Of a stretch of 64,000 bases of DNA, positions 1-13,039 are shown in pieces. Each line of letters opens with the position of its first letter. Position 1 is the stretch's first letter. Source of the stretch: Marthasterias glacialis (taxonomy: Eukaryota > Echinodermata > Asteroidea > Forcipulatida > Asteriidae); NCBI GenBank assembly GCA_911728455.2, contig OU452231.1:1927001-1991000 (forward strand). Reading direction: 5' to 3'. The notes beneath the pieces were generated by a model. The model saw only the letters and a program-made list of their open reading frames with translations, searched no databases and had not been told where the DNA came from. Both the position numbers and the translations under genes were made by a program.

Positions 1-29
1 CAACCAAGCTGATGTTTAAACATAGAGTG

Positions 30-215
30 AGAATTGGTAATCATACGAGAACAATGGATGTTCTTCAATCTGAGAGTTCACTGATTGTAAAGTTCATACC
101 ATTACCAATCTGCCAGACATATATGTTTGTCTTTGTGAATACTGTCAAAGTCAAGAAAATTACATTTTAAGACCCCAAATCAACATTGCTTTTATTGATT
201 GCAAAATGTATATAT
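30..215 (+). repeat. Intronic segment homologous to 2500-2700
   Basis: The stretch containing CAATCTGAGAGTTCACTGAT, then GTTCATACCA, TTAAGACCCC and ATTGCTT, reappears in the same order at about 2535-2700, directly after RRP5 exon 3. Both lie outside the spliced coding sequence. Either this is a dispersed repeat or a relic of a local duplication of an S1 exon with its flank. Confidence 0.5.
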
Positions 216-371
216 ATAAAAACATGCACAAAATGCCCAGTAGCTTTTTTTTTGCATTTTCACCTGAATGTAACCACCAAGTTTGACAAATAGTTCACAA
301 AGAAAAAAAAATAAAGAAAAAAAGGTAGCTGTGGGACCTGTTGTATAAATGCAAAAAATTGTTAAATTTCA

Positions 372-424
372 ACCCTAGCAGAGTCTTTCTCAAAGGCTAA
401 AACAGAGAAAGACTCTGCTAGGGT
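372..424. repeat. Perfect 20-bp stem hairpin
   Basis: Left arm 372-391 and right arm 405-424 are exact reverse complements (arm ACCCTAGCAGAGTCTTTCTC) with a 13-base loop. It is intronic in RRP5 and lies just upstream of the TA-flanked inverted-repeat element at 457-612. Confidence 0.8.
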
Positions 425-456
425 CGAAACGTGAGGCCTATAACAAAGAAAAATAG

Positions 457-612
457 TAAGGTTTGCAGTAACATCATGTACATTTTCATCTTCTCCTGAA
501 GACGATCAGAGCATACTAATCAAAATGTTGAGTTGTTACACCGCCGGTTCTTTTCAGAACCACCACAACTCGTAAGAGAGATTTCATGTACGTGGTGTTA
601 CCACAAACCTTA
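457..612. mobile_element. TA-flanked short inverted-repeat element, full copy
   Basis: The ends read TAAGGTTTGCAGTAACATCA and, inverted, GTGGTGTTACCACAAACCTT followed by A, about 26 bp each with a few mismatches. The TA at both ends suggests a Tc1/mariner-type target site (inference). Relatives: 7111-7212 and rearranged pieces at about 33790-33985, which share TCCTGAAGA and the CAGAACCACCACAACTC motif. No coding capacity. Confidence 0.65.
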
Positions 613-856
613 CTAGATTTTCAAACTGTAAATAGTAAACAGGTTGGTTGGTTTGGTGAGTTTAGTCAAAACTAGTGGATGCAAACGAAGTTACTTTTCC
701 AAACACCAGTGATGTGTTTTTCTTTTAAATCTGATGTACTATCAAAGAAGTAAGGCTTAAAGTCAACCCGTCCTTCAAATTTGTCAAAGCCTTCAAATTT
801 GTCAAAGTATTGCCACAGCTATCTCATATTTATTGACCAATATTTTTTTGTTTTAG

Positions 857-3800
857 TCAATGTCTGATGACTTTATCACCAACTCCAATGCATTCCAAGT
901 GGGTCAGACACTGAGAGCTAAAGTGACGGAGGTAGACATTGAGAAGTCTCGTTTCCTTCTGAGTCTCAAGTCATCCATGTGCCACCCGAAGAAGGGAGAA
1001 GATCGTCTCCTGATGGAGCAGTACTTCAGCGAGAGAGACGTTATCAGTGAGAAATTGGCGACAAAAGAAGGTAAGATGGGGTTTCATGTCGCTGAATTAG
1101 CGGTTGTCGCTTGATCATAATGTGAACATGCATTGGAGCATAGGATACCCTGGCAACAGCCGCAGCAACAGCTGCAGCAACAGCCGCAGCAACAGCTGCA
1201 ACAACAGCTGCAGCAACAGCCGCAGAAACAGCTGCAGCAACAGCCGCAGCAACAGCTGCAGCAACAGCTGCAGCAACAGCCGCAGCAACAGCCGCAGCAA
1301 CAGCTGCAGCAACAGCCGCTGCAACAGCTGCAGCAACAGCCGCAGCAACAGCTGCAGCAACAGCCGCAGCAACAGCAGCAACCACCAATAAACCACAAGG
1401 GAAACAGACTGGGTAAAATAATGAACACTTACAGTTAGCAGGAACTTCTGTGCCTATTTAAGTGAATTTCACAGGTTAGCATGGAACTTTTGCTTGTGAG
1501 TGTGAGTACTTCACATTACTAAGATATTTAGTGCTAACCCGGTAAGCTGAGAATGATGACAGTAAGCATGGATTTGCTTGTGAGTGTGCGTACTTCACAT
1601 TACTAAGCATTCTTTGCTAACACAGCTAGGGTAGATAATTTACTGCTAACCCAGTAAGCTGAGAATATTGACAGTAAGCAAGTATTTGCTTGTGAGGTGT
1701 GAGTGTGTGTACTTCACATTTCTAAGCATTCTTTGCAAACACAACTAGCACTGCAGATATTTAGTGCTATCCCATGCAGTAAGCTGAGAATGGTGACTGT
1801 AAGACAACCTCCTGAATAGGACTTAGGCGGGTATGGGATGTTTTAGAGTTAAATCAAACTGAAGTTCTTACCAAAGTCCTGTCTTTACACCTAGCTTGGA
1901 AGCAGCTGTTGAAACCCAAGATCTGTCAGCAAGTAGCAGTCAAAATCAAACAGAGAACTCCAGAAGGTTTGTTGTGTCGGCTGCAAAACAGCGTCAACGG
2001 ATATATTGATAATTCTCACATCGGAGGTAAGAGTTTTGTAACCCCATCATTTATTTTGATGTCAACTGGACATCTTTCTTGATAAAATGAGGATGGAGCT
2101 GGAATACTTTCAAAATTGAATATCCCAACAGAAACACTCAATCCTGATCCCCTTTGCTGTTAAAATATTTTGATCAGTGTATATATGAATTACTTTCTGT
2201 CTTTTAATGGATTGTAGAGGACGAAGCTGAAGAGGGGGCAAAGGTCAATGCCTATGTACTGGATGTCAATCTCAACGAGAAGGTCATTGAACTTTGCCTG
2301 GATCCTCAGACTGTTCACCTAAACGTGGAAGTGTCTCGGCAACAACCTTCCAAAAGGAGCAAAGATAGTGACATTGTGGAAGCTACTGTTGCCATGGTGA
2401 AGGATGACTTCATCATGGTGTGCTTGAATCCTAGTGGTAGGATAGCGTACATTCCAGGAAGAAGGGTGAGCTTCAATGATAAGAATTCATCTGAGTTCAT
2501 AGACAGCATTGACAATTATACTAAAAGAAATTGGTTTCAATCTGGAAGCTCACTGATTACAAAAGTTCATACCAGTACCTATTGTCCAGAGAAATATTTC
2601 CACCTGAAATTCTTTCAGAGTTAAGAAAATAGCATTTGAAGACCCCCCCCCCCAAAAAAAGAAATTGCTTGTTTTGATAGCTGCAATCAAAATTAGTACA
2701 TCACCATTCATACAATATCTGACAAATGATAAATTGTTTCCTTGTTTTCATAAAAACATGAGCGTTGCATTTAAAGGGGGTGTGTTGTCATGATAACAGC
2801 GGTATCTGGAATAACCCAGTTACTACGCGCACGTGTGTGCTGGCAGTCACGTGAAAGTTTGACAAAGAACTTTTGTGATTTGACCGAAAGCATGCGTGTG
2901 TGCAGTATGTGGGTGAGAGTTCATCTTTCCGTACACAGCCACAGACCTGCTATAATCACGACGCCCATCGGGTGTGATAAAGCGCTAAATAAGAACTGCG
3001 TATTATTATTATTATTGTTATTATAAAAATACACCGTGGTGTAGTTGCGTCACAGTCATGGCAGAAAACACTGGCATAGGACGTCCCCAGTGAATTTGTC
3101 TGCAGTAAATGTGTTGTTTGACCAGTGTTTTGTTTTTTTGGGTCGCCAGCATCTGAATGACATTCGTGTTGGAGATGATTGTCTCACTATTGGACAGACC
3201 ATCAATGTTGTCAAACAGAGGTAAGACTCCCTTTGTCATATCTTCACAAATGAAGTCTTTATTATATTTGTTTGAAATATGTAAAGTGAAGCTATTACAA
3301 TAAGTTGTACACATACACACAAATAATATTAATAATAATAACTAAAATAATAATAATAATAGATGTTAATTTTGCATTGGGGATAAAGAATATATAATAT
3401 ATATATTTTTTTACCCCTACACTGATGTGTGTTAAGCAATGTATACTCAGTACTTTTCCGAGTTCTGTGAAAAAAATCCACAGGCAAATTCCTTGACCCT
3501 CACCATTCTAGAGTAGATGTCTTACCAACTAGACTACTGAGATTGCGCGGCAGCTAGAGGCAGTTGCGAATCCCATCCGGGGAATATGTCTTGTGGATTT
3601 CTTTCACAGGACATAAATAAAATTTAGTTCACTTTATTTCCACATCAAAGCACAGATAAATAAAGACGGAGAAAGTACAATAAAAGGAAAGACTTTATGG
3701 TAGGTTAAATTCAGAAAATATGATGATTGTAAGACAGCGATGAAAAAGCGGAAGAGTTTTTTTTCTTTTTCTTTTTTTTATGGAAGTCACCAGACACACA

Positions 3801-6800
3801 AGGCCAGTAAGCCACTCGAGGTGTGGGCTACAAATCAACTGTTTTTGTCCAGGGGCCATTGCCACCTACTCCTGGGGCTGAAACAGGGTAACCCCCTTTA
3901 CAGTCCGTAAGGATGTAGGCTTGGGTATCATCCATCAAAGAGTAGGGTTCACTCAAACTTGAATTTGTTCGCTTTTACTTCTTTAGATTAATCAACCATC
4001 GAGTGTTCACTGAACAGTATGTAGGCCGTAAAAAGATGACCAAACCCTCGGCATCACAGCCTGTTGATAAAGCTGTGCCTAAAAAGACAACCAAGAAGGA
4101 GAAAAAGATGAAAACTGATACTGGAGACATCAGCGCCGCAAGCTTACAACTGGGTGAAAAGGTCACAGCAGTGTGAGTATATGAACATTTTTCTTTCACG
4201 TTCCTTTGCACCTAGCACTTGTCAGACTTTTGCGATGCTCCCTAGGGGGCCATTTCACTGCAGGCCATTTTTACAGACTAAGAGGCGACCGACTGCACCG
4301 TATGAAAAAAAGAGAATACTTCAGTTGCTCAAGGGACATTTTTCTGACTGTGTCTCAAGAGCCCCAAGAAAACTATAAGGAAATTAAAATGCGGATGCCT
4401 TTTCTTCTTGGAGATTGCCCTGAAAACAATTGCGTGTAAATTGTCTCGTACGTATAGCCGGTGGTAGCAGGTCCAAATCCCGCTACAGTCAGCTTTTCTT
4501 TGTTCACCCCAAAATTGATTTAAAAAAATCACCTAGTCAATTTCCCTTGGGGTTTATTGCTCAACAAATTGTCTTGTATAACTTTACTCCAAACCTTAAC
4601 AGGACTTTTCATCCCTTTCTCCTGAAGAAGTGAAATTATTGTATTTCACAAATTGATCAGATTTTTGTTTTTTCCTCCAGGGTAAAATCCATCCATGATT
4701 GTCAATTGAATGTGCGGGTGAATAACGTCATCATGGGTCGAGTACACGCTACTGAGGTCACAGATAAAATGATTCAAGTGAGTATAGCAACCAACAATCA
4801 ATTCAGTTTTGTCATGAATAAATATAGAATTTGTGACTAAATGATGTATGTTAAATTTTTGGTAAATTTTTTTTTCACAGAATAAGTCTCCATTGAAAGG
4901 AATTCGAGTGGGGAAGGAGTTAAAAGCAAAGGTCATAGGTTATTTACAGGTCAAAGATCATCACTACCTCCCAATCACACATACTCACTTGACTAAGATG
5001 GCAGTGGATTTAACACTCAGACAAAGGTATGGTTTAATTCGTTGTGTTGGTGCATGATGCAACAAGGTCGTAACTCTAATGTGCAACAAAGTAGTATCTC
5101 GTGCCAACACGCTCCTTGCAATATTTCGTCATTTCTTGGCGTCCGTTGACTTTGGGTGTACATCCGGGTTATTTTAAGCGAGAAATGTCCTTTTGTTATT
5201 CCAAACTTGCATTTCACATAAACCCTTTTTGTTTGGAGATCTTACCTTTTTTGCACTGACACGATGAACTGTTGTTTCATATGCATGATATTGCTCACAC
5301 CTAGACCCAGTAACTTGGGCGCTGTACTTTTTTTTGAGATTTTGACTTTATCGGTCGTACTAGCGCCCCAGGGAAACCTTGCAGGTATTAATTGAATCGG
5401 CGATTTTCCGCACAAAATTGCCCAAAATAACAACAAAGACATGACAAAATAGCTGGAAAATTGCCTACTGGCTTCTCAAGATATGAAAGATGAAATATCA
5501 GGCATTTAATTGTACTCATGATCATTTTCTGTCCTCCAAATCGATGTTTTTTTGGACCTGTCACGTCTTTGTATCCATAATTTTTGTACATGTGTCTTAA
5601 CTGCGAGGCCCGATGCATTATGGGATCTGGATATTCATCAACGACTGTTTTGTTACATGTCAAAAGACGTGTAAACACTCTGCGGATAGCCTGTTCACTG
5701 ATGCCCTGAGATACATATTGTTTTACGCAGTCAACGCAGGATACCAGCTGTTTTGCTGTTCATGCTGCGTGAATTTGACATTTTCTCTGTCGAGAAACAA
5801 AATGGACGATCCAATAAAGAGAGCTTAAATCTTGTTTACTTCCAGCAAATTGAATGATGTCAGCTTCAAGGCTGAAGACCAAACTCAAGAGAAACAGCTA
5901 CTTGCCTACAAGCCAGAACAAAGCGTCACCTGTGTGGTCCAAAAGGTAAGAAACTACTCATCTCTCTGTGTTCGGATGGGGTGAATCTGCACTGCTATCA
6001 GAGCACCAGTCATCATGGTTGGTTACCAGGGATGTTGAGACTGCCGATCCTTGTCCTGTTTGCTCTTTGCTGTTACCATACCTCATATATATTCATGATC
6101 GAGAGCCGAATTCTCACTGGTCCATTCGACATCACGTGCCAGATGCTATTTTGCCGTTTACCAAGCACACGTTCCAGTATTCATGCACGTGGTAAATACG
6201 CACGTGTGGTAGACTGTCGCATGTGTAACACTGTACTACTCATGCACTTTACGAAGCACTCGTGGAACTGTAGCATGGGTGTAGTGCACACGTGCAAACA
6301 TCGCCTCAGCTGCATACAAATAAAAAATAATGGCGACACACATAAACGTCAATCTGCGTTTTCTCAAGCTCAATGATTCCGAACTAAAAAAGTTATGAGG
6401 TTTAGTAAAGCAAATATAGCATGGTTTATTTTCGGGTGGACAGTCGATAGTAGCTTTGCCTCGGGAACTAGTTTCTCAACTTCCAATTCCTCTGGGAGGT
6501 CTCCTTGTCTCAACTCTGCCCTTTATCTTTCTCTCCATTCCATTTCTTCAACAAACTGTCTTCAAAAAATAAATCTTGTCTTGTGTTGGAGCATAAAGAC
6601 AAGTTATTTTCAAGTTGTTTTCTTTTTTTAACTGCCTAACGCTGAAAAGCAAATGGTTTTAACAGTGCTTTAAAGCATTGATTCTTTAATTTATTACCAG
6701 ATCAGTTGAGAACCAGATTCCAAAAGTTGCAAAAGAGAAAACTTGATTAGTTTAAAGTTAATTGATCAGTTTAAAATTTAAAATTTCACAAATTAAGTTT

Positions 6801-9800
6801 GCCAAAAGTTTGCCAAAATCAGCATTCATTTGAAAACGTTCTCATTCCACAGTATGTACAGAATGTGTTGTGGCTGGCTGTGACCGGTACCCTGCAAGGC
6901 AAGGTTTTCCAGTTAAACCTGTCCAAGAGCATTAGCGTAGTGGAGAAACCGGCTAAGTTCTTCAAACCAGGAACAGTCCGACATGCCAAAGTGGTCAAAA
7001 TTGATTCAACGCATAAGGTTCTAGAACTAACATTTATCGGTAAGTTTTTGTAATTAGAAGTACACTTTATTCAACAAGACAAATATGAATAGGATTTAGA
7101 ACTTTTCTGGTAAGGTTTGCAGTTACATAAGTCTCTCTTATGAGTTCTCTGCATAAACTTCGCCCATAAGCAATAAGAGAGATTTATGTACATGGTGTTA
7201 CTGGAAACCTTAAGGGCCTTGCCAAAATTGTTCCAGCACAGATAATCGGAAATCATTCCTTCGATGTGGAATTTTTGCTTGAGCTCCATCGGATTCTATT
7301 TGTATGTGAGACAATGTTAAACCTGCTGAATGGAACACAGTTCTCCGGAACACATACAGTCCCTTTTTTTGGTGCACCCTGCTGAGTGCTCTGCATTTTG
7401 ACTTGCTGATTAAATGCCGTATAAACAAACACATAGTTCCCATGTGTTGTGTAATGCACATCAAAGAACCCAGTTACACTTATCGCCAAGAGAAGGGGTT
7501 TGCCCCTGGTGTTTCTGGCAGTGGCTGCTGAATGCGCCGCAGCACCTTGTAAACCCACAAAGGGTGCTACATAATTCTTACAAAATAATCTTACAAAATA
7601 AAAATAAGTGTCTTGAGTACCCAACTGTTGGTAGATACGTGTGCTACATGAGATATTACGGCATTAATGTTATTAATATTCTTATTAAACTTATTCCATA
7701 AATCTGTTGATTGTCACTTGACAACGATAATCCTTGTTCCCGTAGGCACTGGGTCGACAGAGTTGACCACTGGGATGGTCATTAATGGGTTTATTACCCG
7801 AGTCATTCCTGGCGTTGGTCTGGTCATTCAGCTACCCTTTGGTCATCATGGCAGGGTGGGGCTTACTGATCTTAGAGATCGCTTCACTAAAGATGCATTG
7901 AAGGGGTTCAAAAAGAAACAGTGTGTCAGGTAGGTGGCCAACTTTTATTTTTATTCTTTTTTTTTTAAATTTTATTACACTTTGCTCTGGCAAAACAGCA
8001 ACAAATCAATAAAAGTTACAAAACACAAAATATAACTATGCCCGAGAAAATGAAAATAAAGATACAAATTTATAAAGTTGTATACATTTTTTTTATTACA
8101 CTTTGCTCTGGCAAAACAGCAACAAATCAATAAAAGTTACAAAACACAAAATATAACTATGCCTGAGAAAATGAAAATAAAGATACAAATTTATAAAGTT
8201 GTGTAAATATCAGCAGGGAAGAACAGGTGATCATGCACCTCTACAAGGCTGTCCTACCACAAAAAATGTCATCCGATGCCCCGCCCATCCCTCAAAAAAA
8301 AAAATAACAACAAAAACAAAACTTGTTGCTAAAATAAGAAGGTCTGTAAATTGGAAGTGATGTACTCTTTTCAAGGTTTTAACTTCATGTTGTAGGAAAT
8401 GATTTAGGGACAACATCATAAGTATTTTAATCAGCCCGCCGCGGCCCGCCCCGGCATCCTGCGGCCCTGGTAATTTTGGCAGTATCGAGAGATTCCACTG
8501 CGGCGCCGCCGCAAGACCAGCAGCTCATTAACTCCGCCCCATTGTGCTTCTGTTATTTGTGTTAACAATAGGCAATGAATAGAGGCAGCGCGCCGCGTCC
8601 AGCCGAAGTCATAAACTGAATGCACTGGACCATGGAGAACTGGTGCTCATTTTGGTACAATTGTATTCCAACCACTTCGACCAACACATTATCTCCTATT
8701 TGAACAATGAGATTCTATGAAAATCTTGCCCAAATTTCGAGATATCACGCATTAGTGATACTAAAAAAAATGTAACAAATTGTTAACACATAGAATTCAC
8801 TTCCATCCAAAATCGACGTGACCGGAATTGTACAATCATCTTCCCATTAAAAAATTACGGGGCCTGAATTCTACAATCAACTTCCTCCGCTGAACGGTTT
8901 TTCGGGCTGGATTTCTACAATCTTCTTCCGTTTAAAAAATTCAGGGGCGTGAATTGTTCGATTGACTTTAGTTAAACAATTACGGGATTAACTTCCGTTT
9001 AACATTTAAAACCTTTCGGGCGGAAATTCTACAATAACCCCTTAAAACATTTACAGGGAGTGAATTTAAAAGTTACTTCCTCACTAGGGGAAAAATGGGT
9101 GGGGAATTTTACAATTACCTCTATTGAAAAGTTGTTCGGGCGGCAATGCTACAATACGGTACTCAATTAAAAGGTTTACGCCAGCAGGAATTCTACGAAC
9201 TTCTTCTGCTTAAAATATTTACGGGGCATGATTTCTACAATTAACTTCCATGTAACATTTTTGGGGGGCAGAAATATTACAATCTTCTTCCGTTTAAAAA
9301 ATTAGGGGCGTGAATTCTAGATTGACTTCAGTTAACAAAAATACGGGCGTGAATTCTACAAATTAACTTCCGTTTAACATTCAAAACCTTTCAAGTGGGA
9401 ATTCTATAAAAAAAAAACCCTTAAACAAATTACACAGCGTAAATTTACAAGGGTAAAAATTGGGGTGGGAATTCTACAATTAACTCTCATAAAAATTGCT
9501 CGGGCGGGAATGCTAACATGGTAGGCCTACTACATAAACAGGTTTACGGAGCGGGAATTCTACAAACTTCTTCCGTTTCAAAATTTATGGGACGTGAATT
9601 CTACAATCGTTTCAAAATGTATGGGACAATGCATGGGACAATTTAACAAGTTATTCTTCTTCACACAAGGGGAAAAATTTGGAGTGGAAATCAACTCTGT
9701 AAAAAAAGGTTACGGGAAACTTCTTCCGTTAAACATTTTGGGCGGGAATTCTACAATCTGCGTCCATTAAAAAAATAAAAGTGCGTTGATTTTACAAGTA

Positions 9801-12800
9801 ACTTTCTTCCAAGGGAATGTCATAAAGGAAAGTACAAGTGTTTGGTCATTTCTTGTTTACAATAGCACTTTAATATTTATGATAATTATGATGATGTTTG
9901 TAATTTTAATTATTCTGCAAGATTTTTTTTTTGTTTTTTTCACGCGGATTTTTTTATTTTTTTTTTTCGTTTAAAAAAAACAATCCCCAACGAAATCAAA
10001 TTAAGCTCTTAACATTCTAACAGAAGTAACAGCTTTCACCGCTACAGTTTTTCCCTTTTTTTTTTAAGTAAACAGACTGGGCGAACACGATCGTTGAAAA
10101 GATTTACCTTCCAAAGGTTCGACTGTCCCGTCCCCACATACAACATATTTTTCTGTACCGCGCACTAGCTTGTTATACACGTATTATCTATTGGCCCATT
10201 GCCAGATCCTTTACCGCACACACTATAGTAAACACCCGTTACAGAAAAAAATGCACACATGTGCGGCAACGACACGATGTGTGCATGAACGATCCCGGAC
10301 GGCCAATCAAAAGCCACGCATAATGTAAGAAATGAATATGGATAAGCCTGTGTGGACGATCGCTGTGTATTGATAAGACTGCACTGCTGGTAGCAGTGTT
10401 ATGCCTGGACCACAGCTCTATGGCCTGGACCAATCACAAGCCACAAATAATCTAACTAATGAATATGTGTACATGTGAAAGGTCGCTGGAGTGCATGATG
10501 CATTGCTGCATGCACGCACTGTGAGCATTGGGTTTTTCCCCGTAGACGTTGTGTTGACGTCCGGGGTCGGTTCATATTTCAGCCGAAAATTTGCCTGTTT
10601 TTCCGGAAATTTATCTGACACAATAACACTACAATATTTTTACCCAGCAATATCTTATACGTACGTCATATGAATTTGAGTTATGTATTTTAATTTAAAG
10701 AATCGTACGCTGATGGCAGTGCTTGTGTTTTCCCCATTGCCACTCTTCCAATTATTATTTGTCGGCTCAAAAAGAACTCCGTCGAACCACAAACCAATCT
10801 TGACTTGACCCAGGATTTGAACGCTTTGTGGTCAGTTTGATGGAGGTAGAAATAGATGGTTAGTCGCCCGCGGCCGGCCGCGATGTATAGAAATACAGAC
10901 AATGGCTTTTGTTCCCATTGTTATGCATTTTTAATCCTCTGCGCCGCCCTTGGCCGGGGGTCGGCGGGCCGCGGCCAGCCGAGCCGCGGCGAGCTGATTA
11001 AAATACTTATGAAGCTGTCCCTTAATCATAATGGCACAACTCATTCAGTGCATCAGTTTTTCTTGGAAGACGAGCAAGAAACTTTAAAAGTCTACATGAA
11101 CCTAATCGGCCCCCCCACACGTGACCCCAAACCCAAAACAGCAACAACCAAAATATGGCGTTTCATGGTCGAGTGGTTAGTGTGTCGGACTCAAGCTCTG
11201 ATGGCTAAAAGTCATCAGGATGTGGGTTCGAATCCTGGTCATGTCACTTGTGTCCTTGAGCAAGACAACTGTAATTGCTTCAAATAGGGGAAGAGGCAGT
11301 TATGTTTGTCTTGCAACAGATTCATTTACCCCTTCCTGTTCTTAGCTGTGCTGTGAAGAGACTTGAGTTTATATCTCACCATGTCTTGTTTCTGCGCATT
11401 GGGACAGGTTTCAAAAAGTAGCCCACACCTCAAGTAGTTAAAAATCAGGACTGTTGAAACAAGTTGTATTTAAGCATAAAAAAGTAAAAAAGATTTTATA
11501 TTTGTATTTAGGTGCTGCGTGCTGGAGGTGCCAAACAAAGAGAACGCAGTTTTATCATTGAGACCTTCGGCCACAGCCGAGGATCACGACCCAGTTACTG
11601 ACAAGGACATACGCACTATCGATGAGTTATCAGTTGGGGACATCATCAAAGGATATGTGAGCAACTGTACCAAGGTTGGAGTCTTCGTCAGGTAGGTTGA
11701 ACTTAACCTGTTGGCGCCGGCTGACATGTATCCACAATTTTTTTTCTCGAGCCAGCAAAAGGGCGATGTTGAAACACGCCATTGTTTAAAATTGGATTAC
11801 TTGAACAAAGGTTGCCTGGACATGCCACTGCTGAGCGTGCACAGAGCATGCATACTGACACAGAGGGCTTGAGCAGCAGGTGCAGACAGCGAAGGAACAT
11901 GGCATTCTTCTGGGTTCTGTTTCTGTGAATATGCCACTGTTTGCTTTAATTGCTCTGTTCTTCAAAGTGTTTCTGGATTTGTTTTTCTTCCTTTTTTTTG
12001 CAACAGTATATCAAGAAAACTTGTGGGTCGAATCCAATTGAAGAACCTTTCGTCGTCTTACGTCAAGGATCCAGGGCCTCTGTTTCCCACAGGAATGCTT
12101 CTTACTGCTAAGGTGTTAAGGTAAAAGAATCTATTATACAAATATTGGATGCATGTGAGTGTATTTTTGCAGAATATAGTCACAAGGTGAACTCTAGACT
12201 AGTCCATTTCAAAGCCGATTGAAATGGAAAAGCCAGATTTCACCGAGTCATTAGATTCTGTGACAAAGCATGAACGAAATGCATCCAGAATTTGTTTTAT
12301 ATAACTCACACAAAGATCCTTGTCATTTGAAATTTTTTCACAATGAACTCAAAAGAAGACATGGAAACTGTACCACCCCACACTCTGAAAATTCTAAAAA
12401 CCCCTTCTAAACAACGTAAGACGACTTAATGTAGACACCAACCTTGTCCGCTGTGACACGACCTTGCCTCGTTGGGACAAACCAGTGGGGAACGAATAAT
12501 TTGAAAACAATGCTGCAAAGTATCCAATAACTATCCATAATGGATGGGCCTATTCAATATTAAATTTTAGACGACTTAATGTAGATACCAACCTTGTCCG
12601 CTGTGACATGACCTTGCCTCGTTTGGACAAATCAGTGGGGGACGAATAATTTGAAAACAATGCTGCAAAGTATCCAATAACTATCCATAATGGATGGGCC
12701 TATTCAATATTAAATTTTAGAGCATGGTGGCTGTAATCACATGGCAAAATAATGGCCGACACGTGACTTGTGTTCCAACAATCAAATGACACGGATTTGT

Positions 12801-13039
12801 GTGTGTGTGGTATGTAAAAGAATTTACGTCTTGATGTCAGTCTCTTGAAGTTTTTGAATTTGACTGTGGTGGTTGTAGCTTTGCCTAGATCCTTGCATGT
12901 GCCTATTGTTGAATCCTGTACATTATTTGTGGCTTCTTTTCTTGCAGCATTAATAAGAAGTCAGGGAAGATTGAGCTGTCGTCATCGAGCACCGCAACTG
13001 GTGCTGAAGATCCGGTTCCTGCCAAATTCAGGGTGACCA
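857..13039 (+). CDS. PDCD11: RRP5 S1-repeat exons (exons 1-13 of those in the window)
   Basis: These thirteen exons encode about 650 residues made of successive S1 (OB-fold) RNA-binding repeats, the part of RRP5 that contacts pre-rRNA. Visible repeat signatures include [15 protein letters not shown] with [10 protein letters not shown] (exon 1), [20 protein letters not shown] (exon 2), GRIAYIP (exon 3), [12 protein letters not shown] then MGRVHATEV (exons 5-6), [11 protein letters not shown] (exon 7), [21 protein letters not shown] (spread over exon 9), [19 protein letters not shown] (exon 10) and [20 protein letters not shown] (exon 11). Several introns fall inside S1 repeats rather than between them. 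Vertebrate RRP5 has about twelve S1 domains; by alignment from memory this block corresponds to roughly the last half. Exon 4 (71 nt) is the smallest in this block and encodes the HLND linker region. Confidence 0.92.

Noticed and set aside
1-26. Possible RRP5 exon end before a GTGAGA
   Set aside because: The few codons do not match the family at the expected place, and the downstream stretch matches the intron after exon 3.
1044-1438. Long open frames on both strands giving poly-Gln, poly-Ala, poly-Leu or Cys-rich proteins
   Set aside because: They are produced by the CAG/CTG minisatellite inside an RRP5 intron. They are open in several frames because the repeat unit lacks stops.
5968-6376. 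131-aa ORF in RRP5 intron 8
   Set aside because: No recognisable motif, no splice signals, and composition like surrounding intron.
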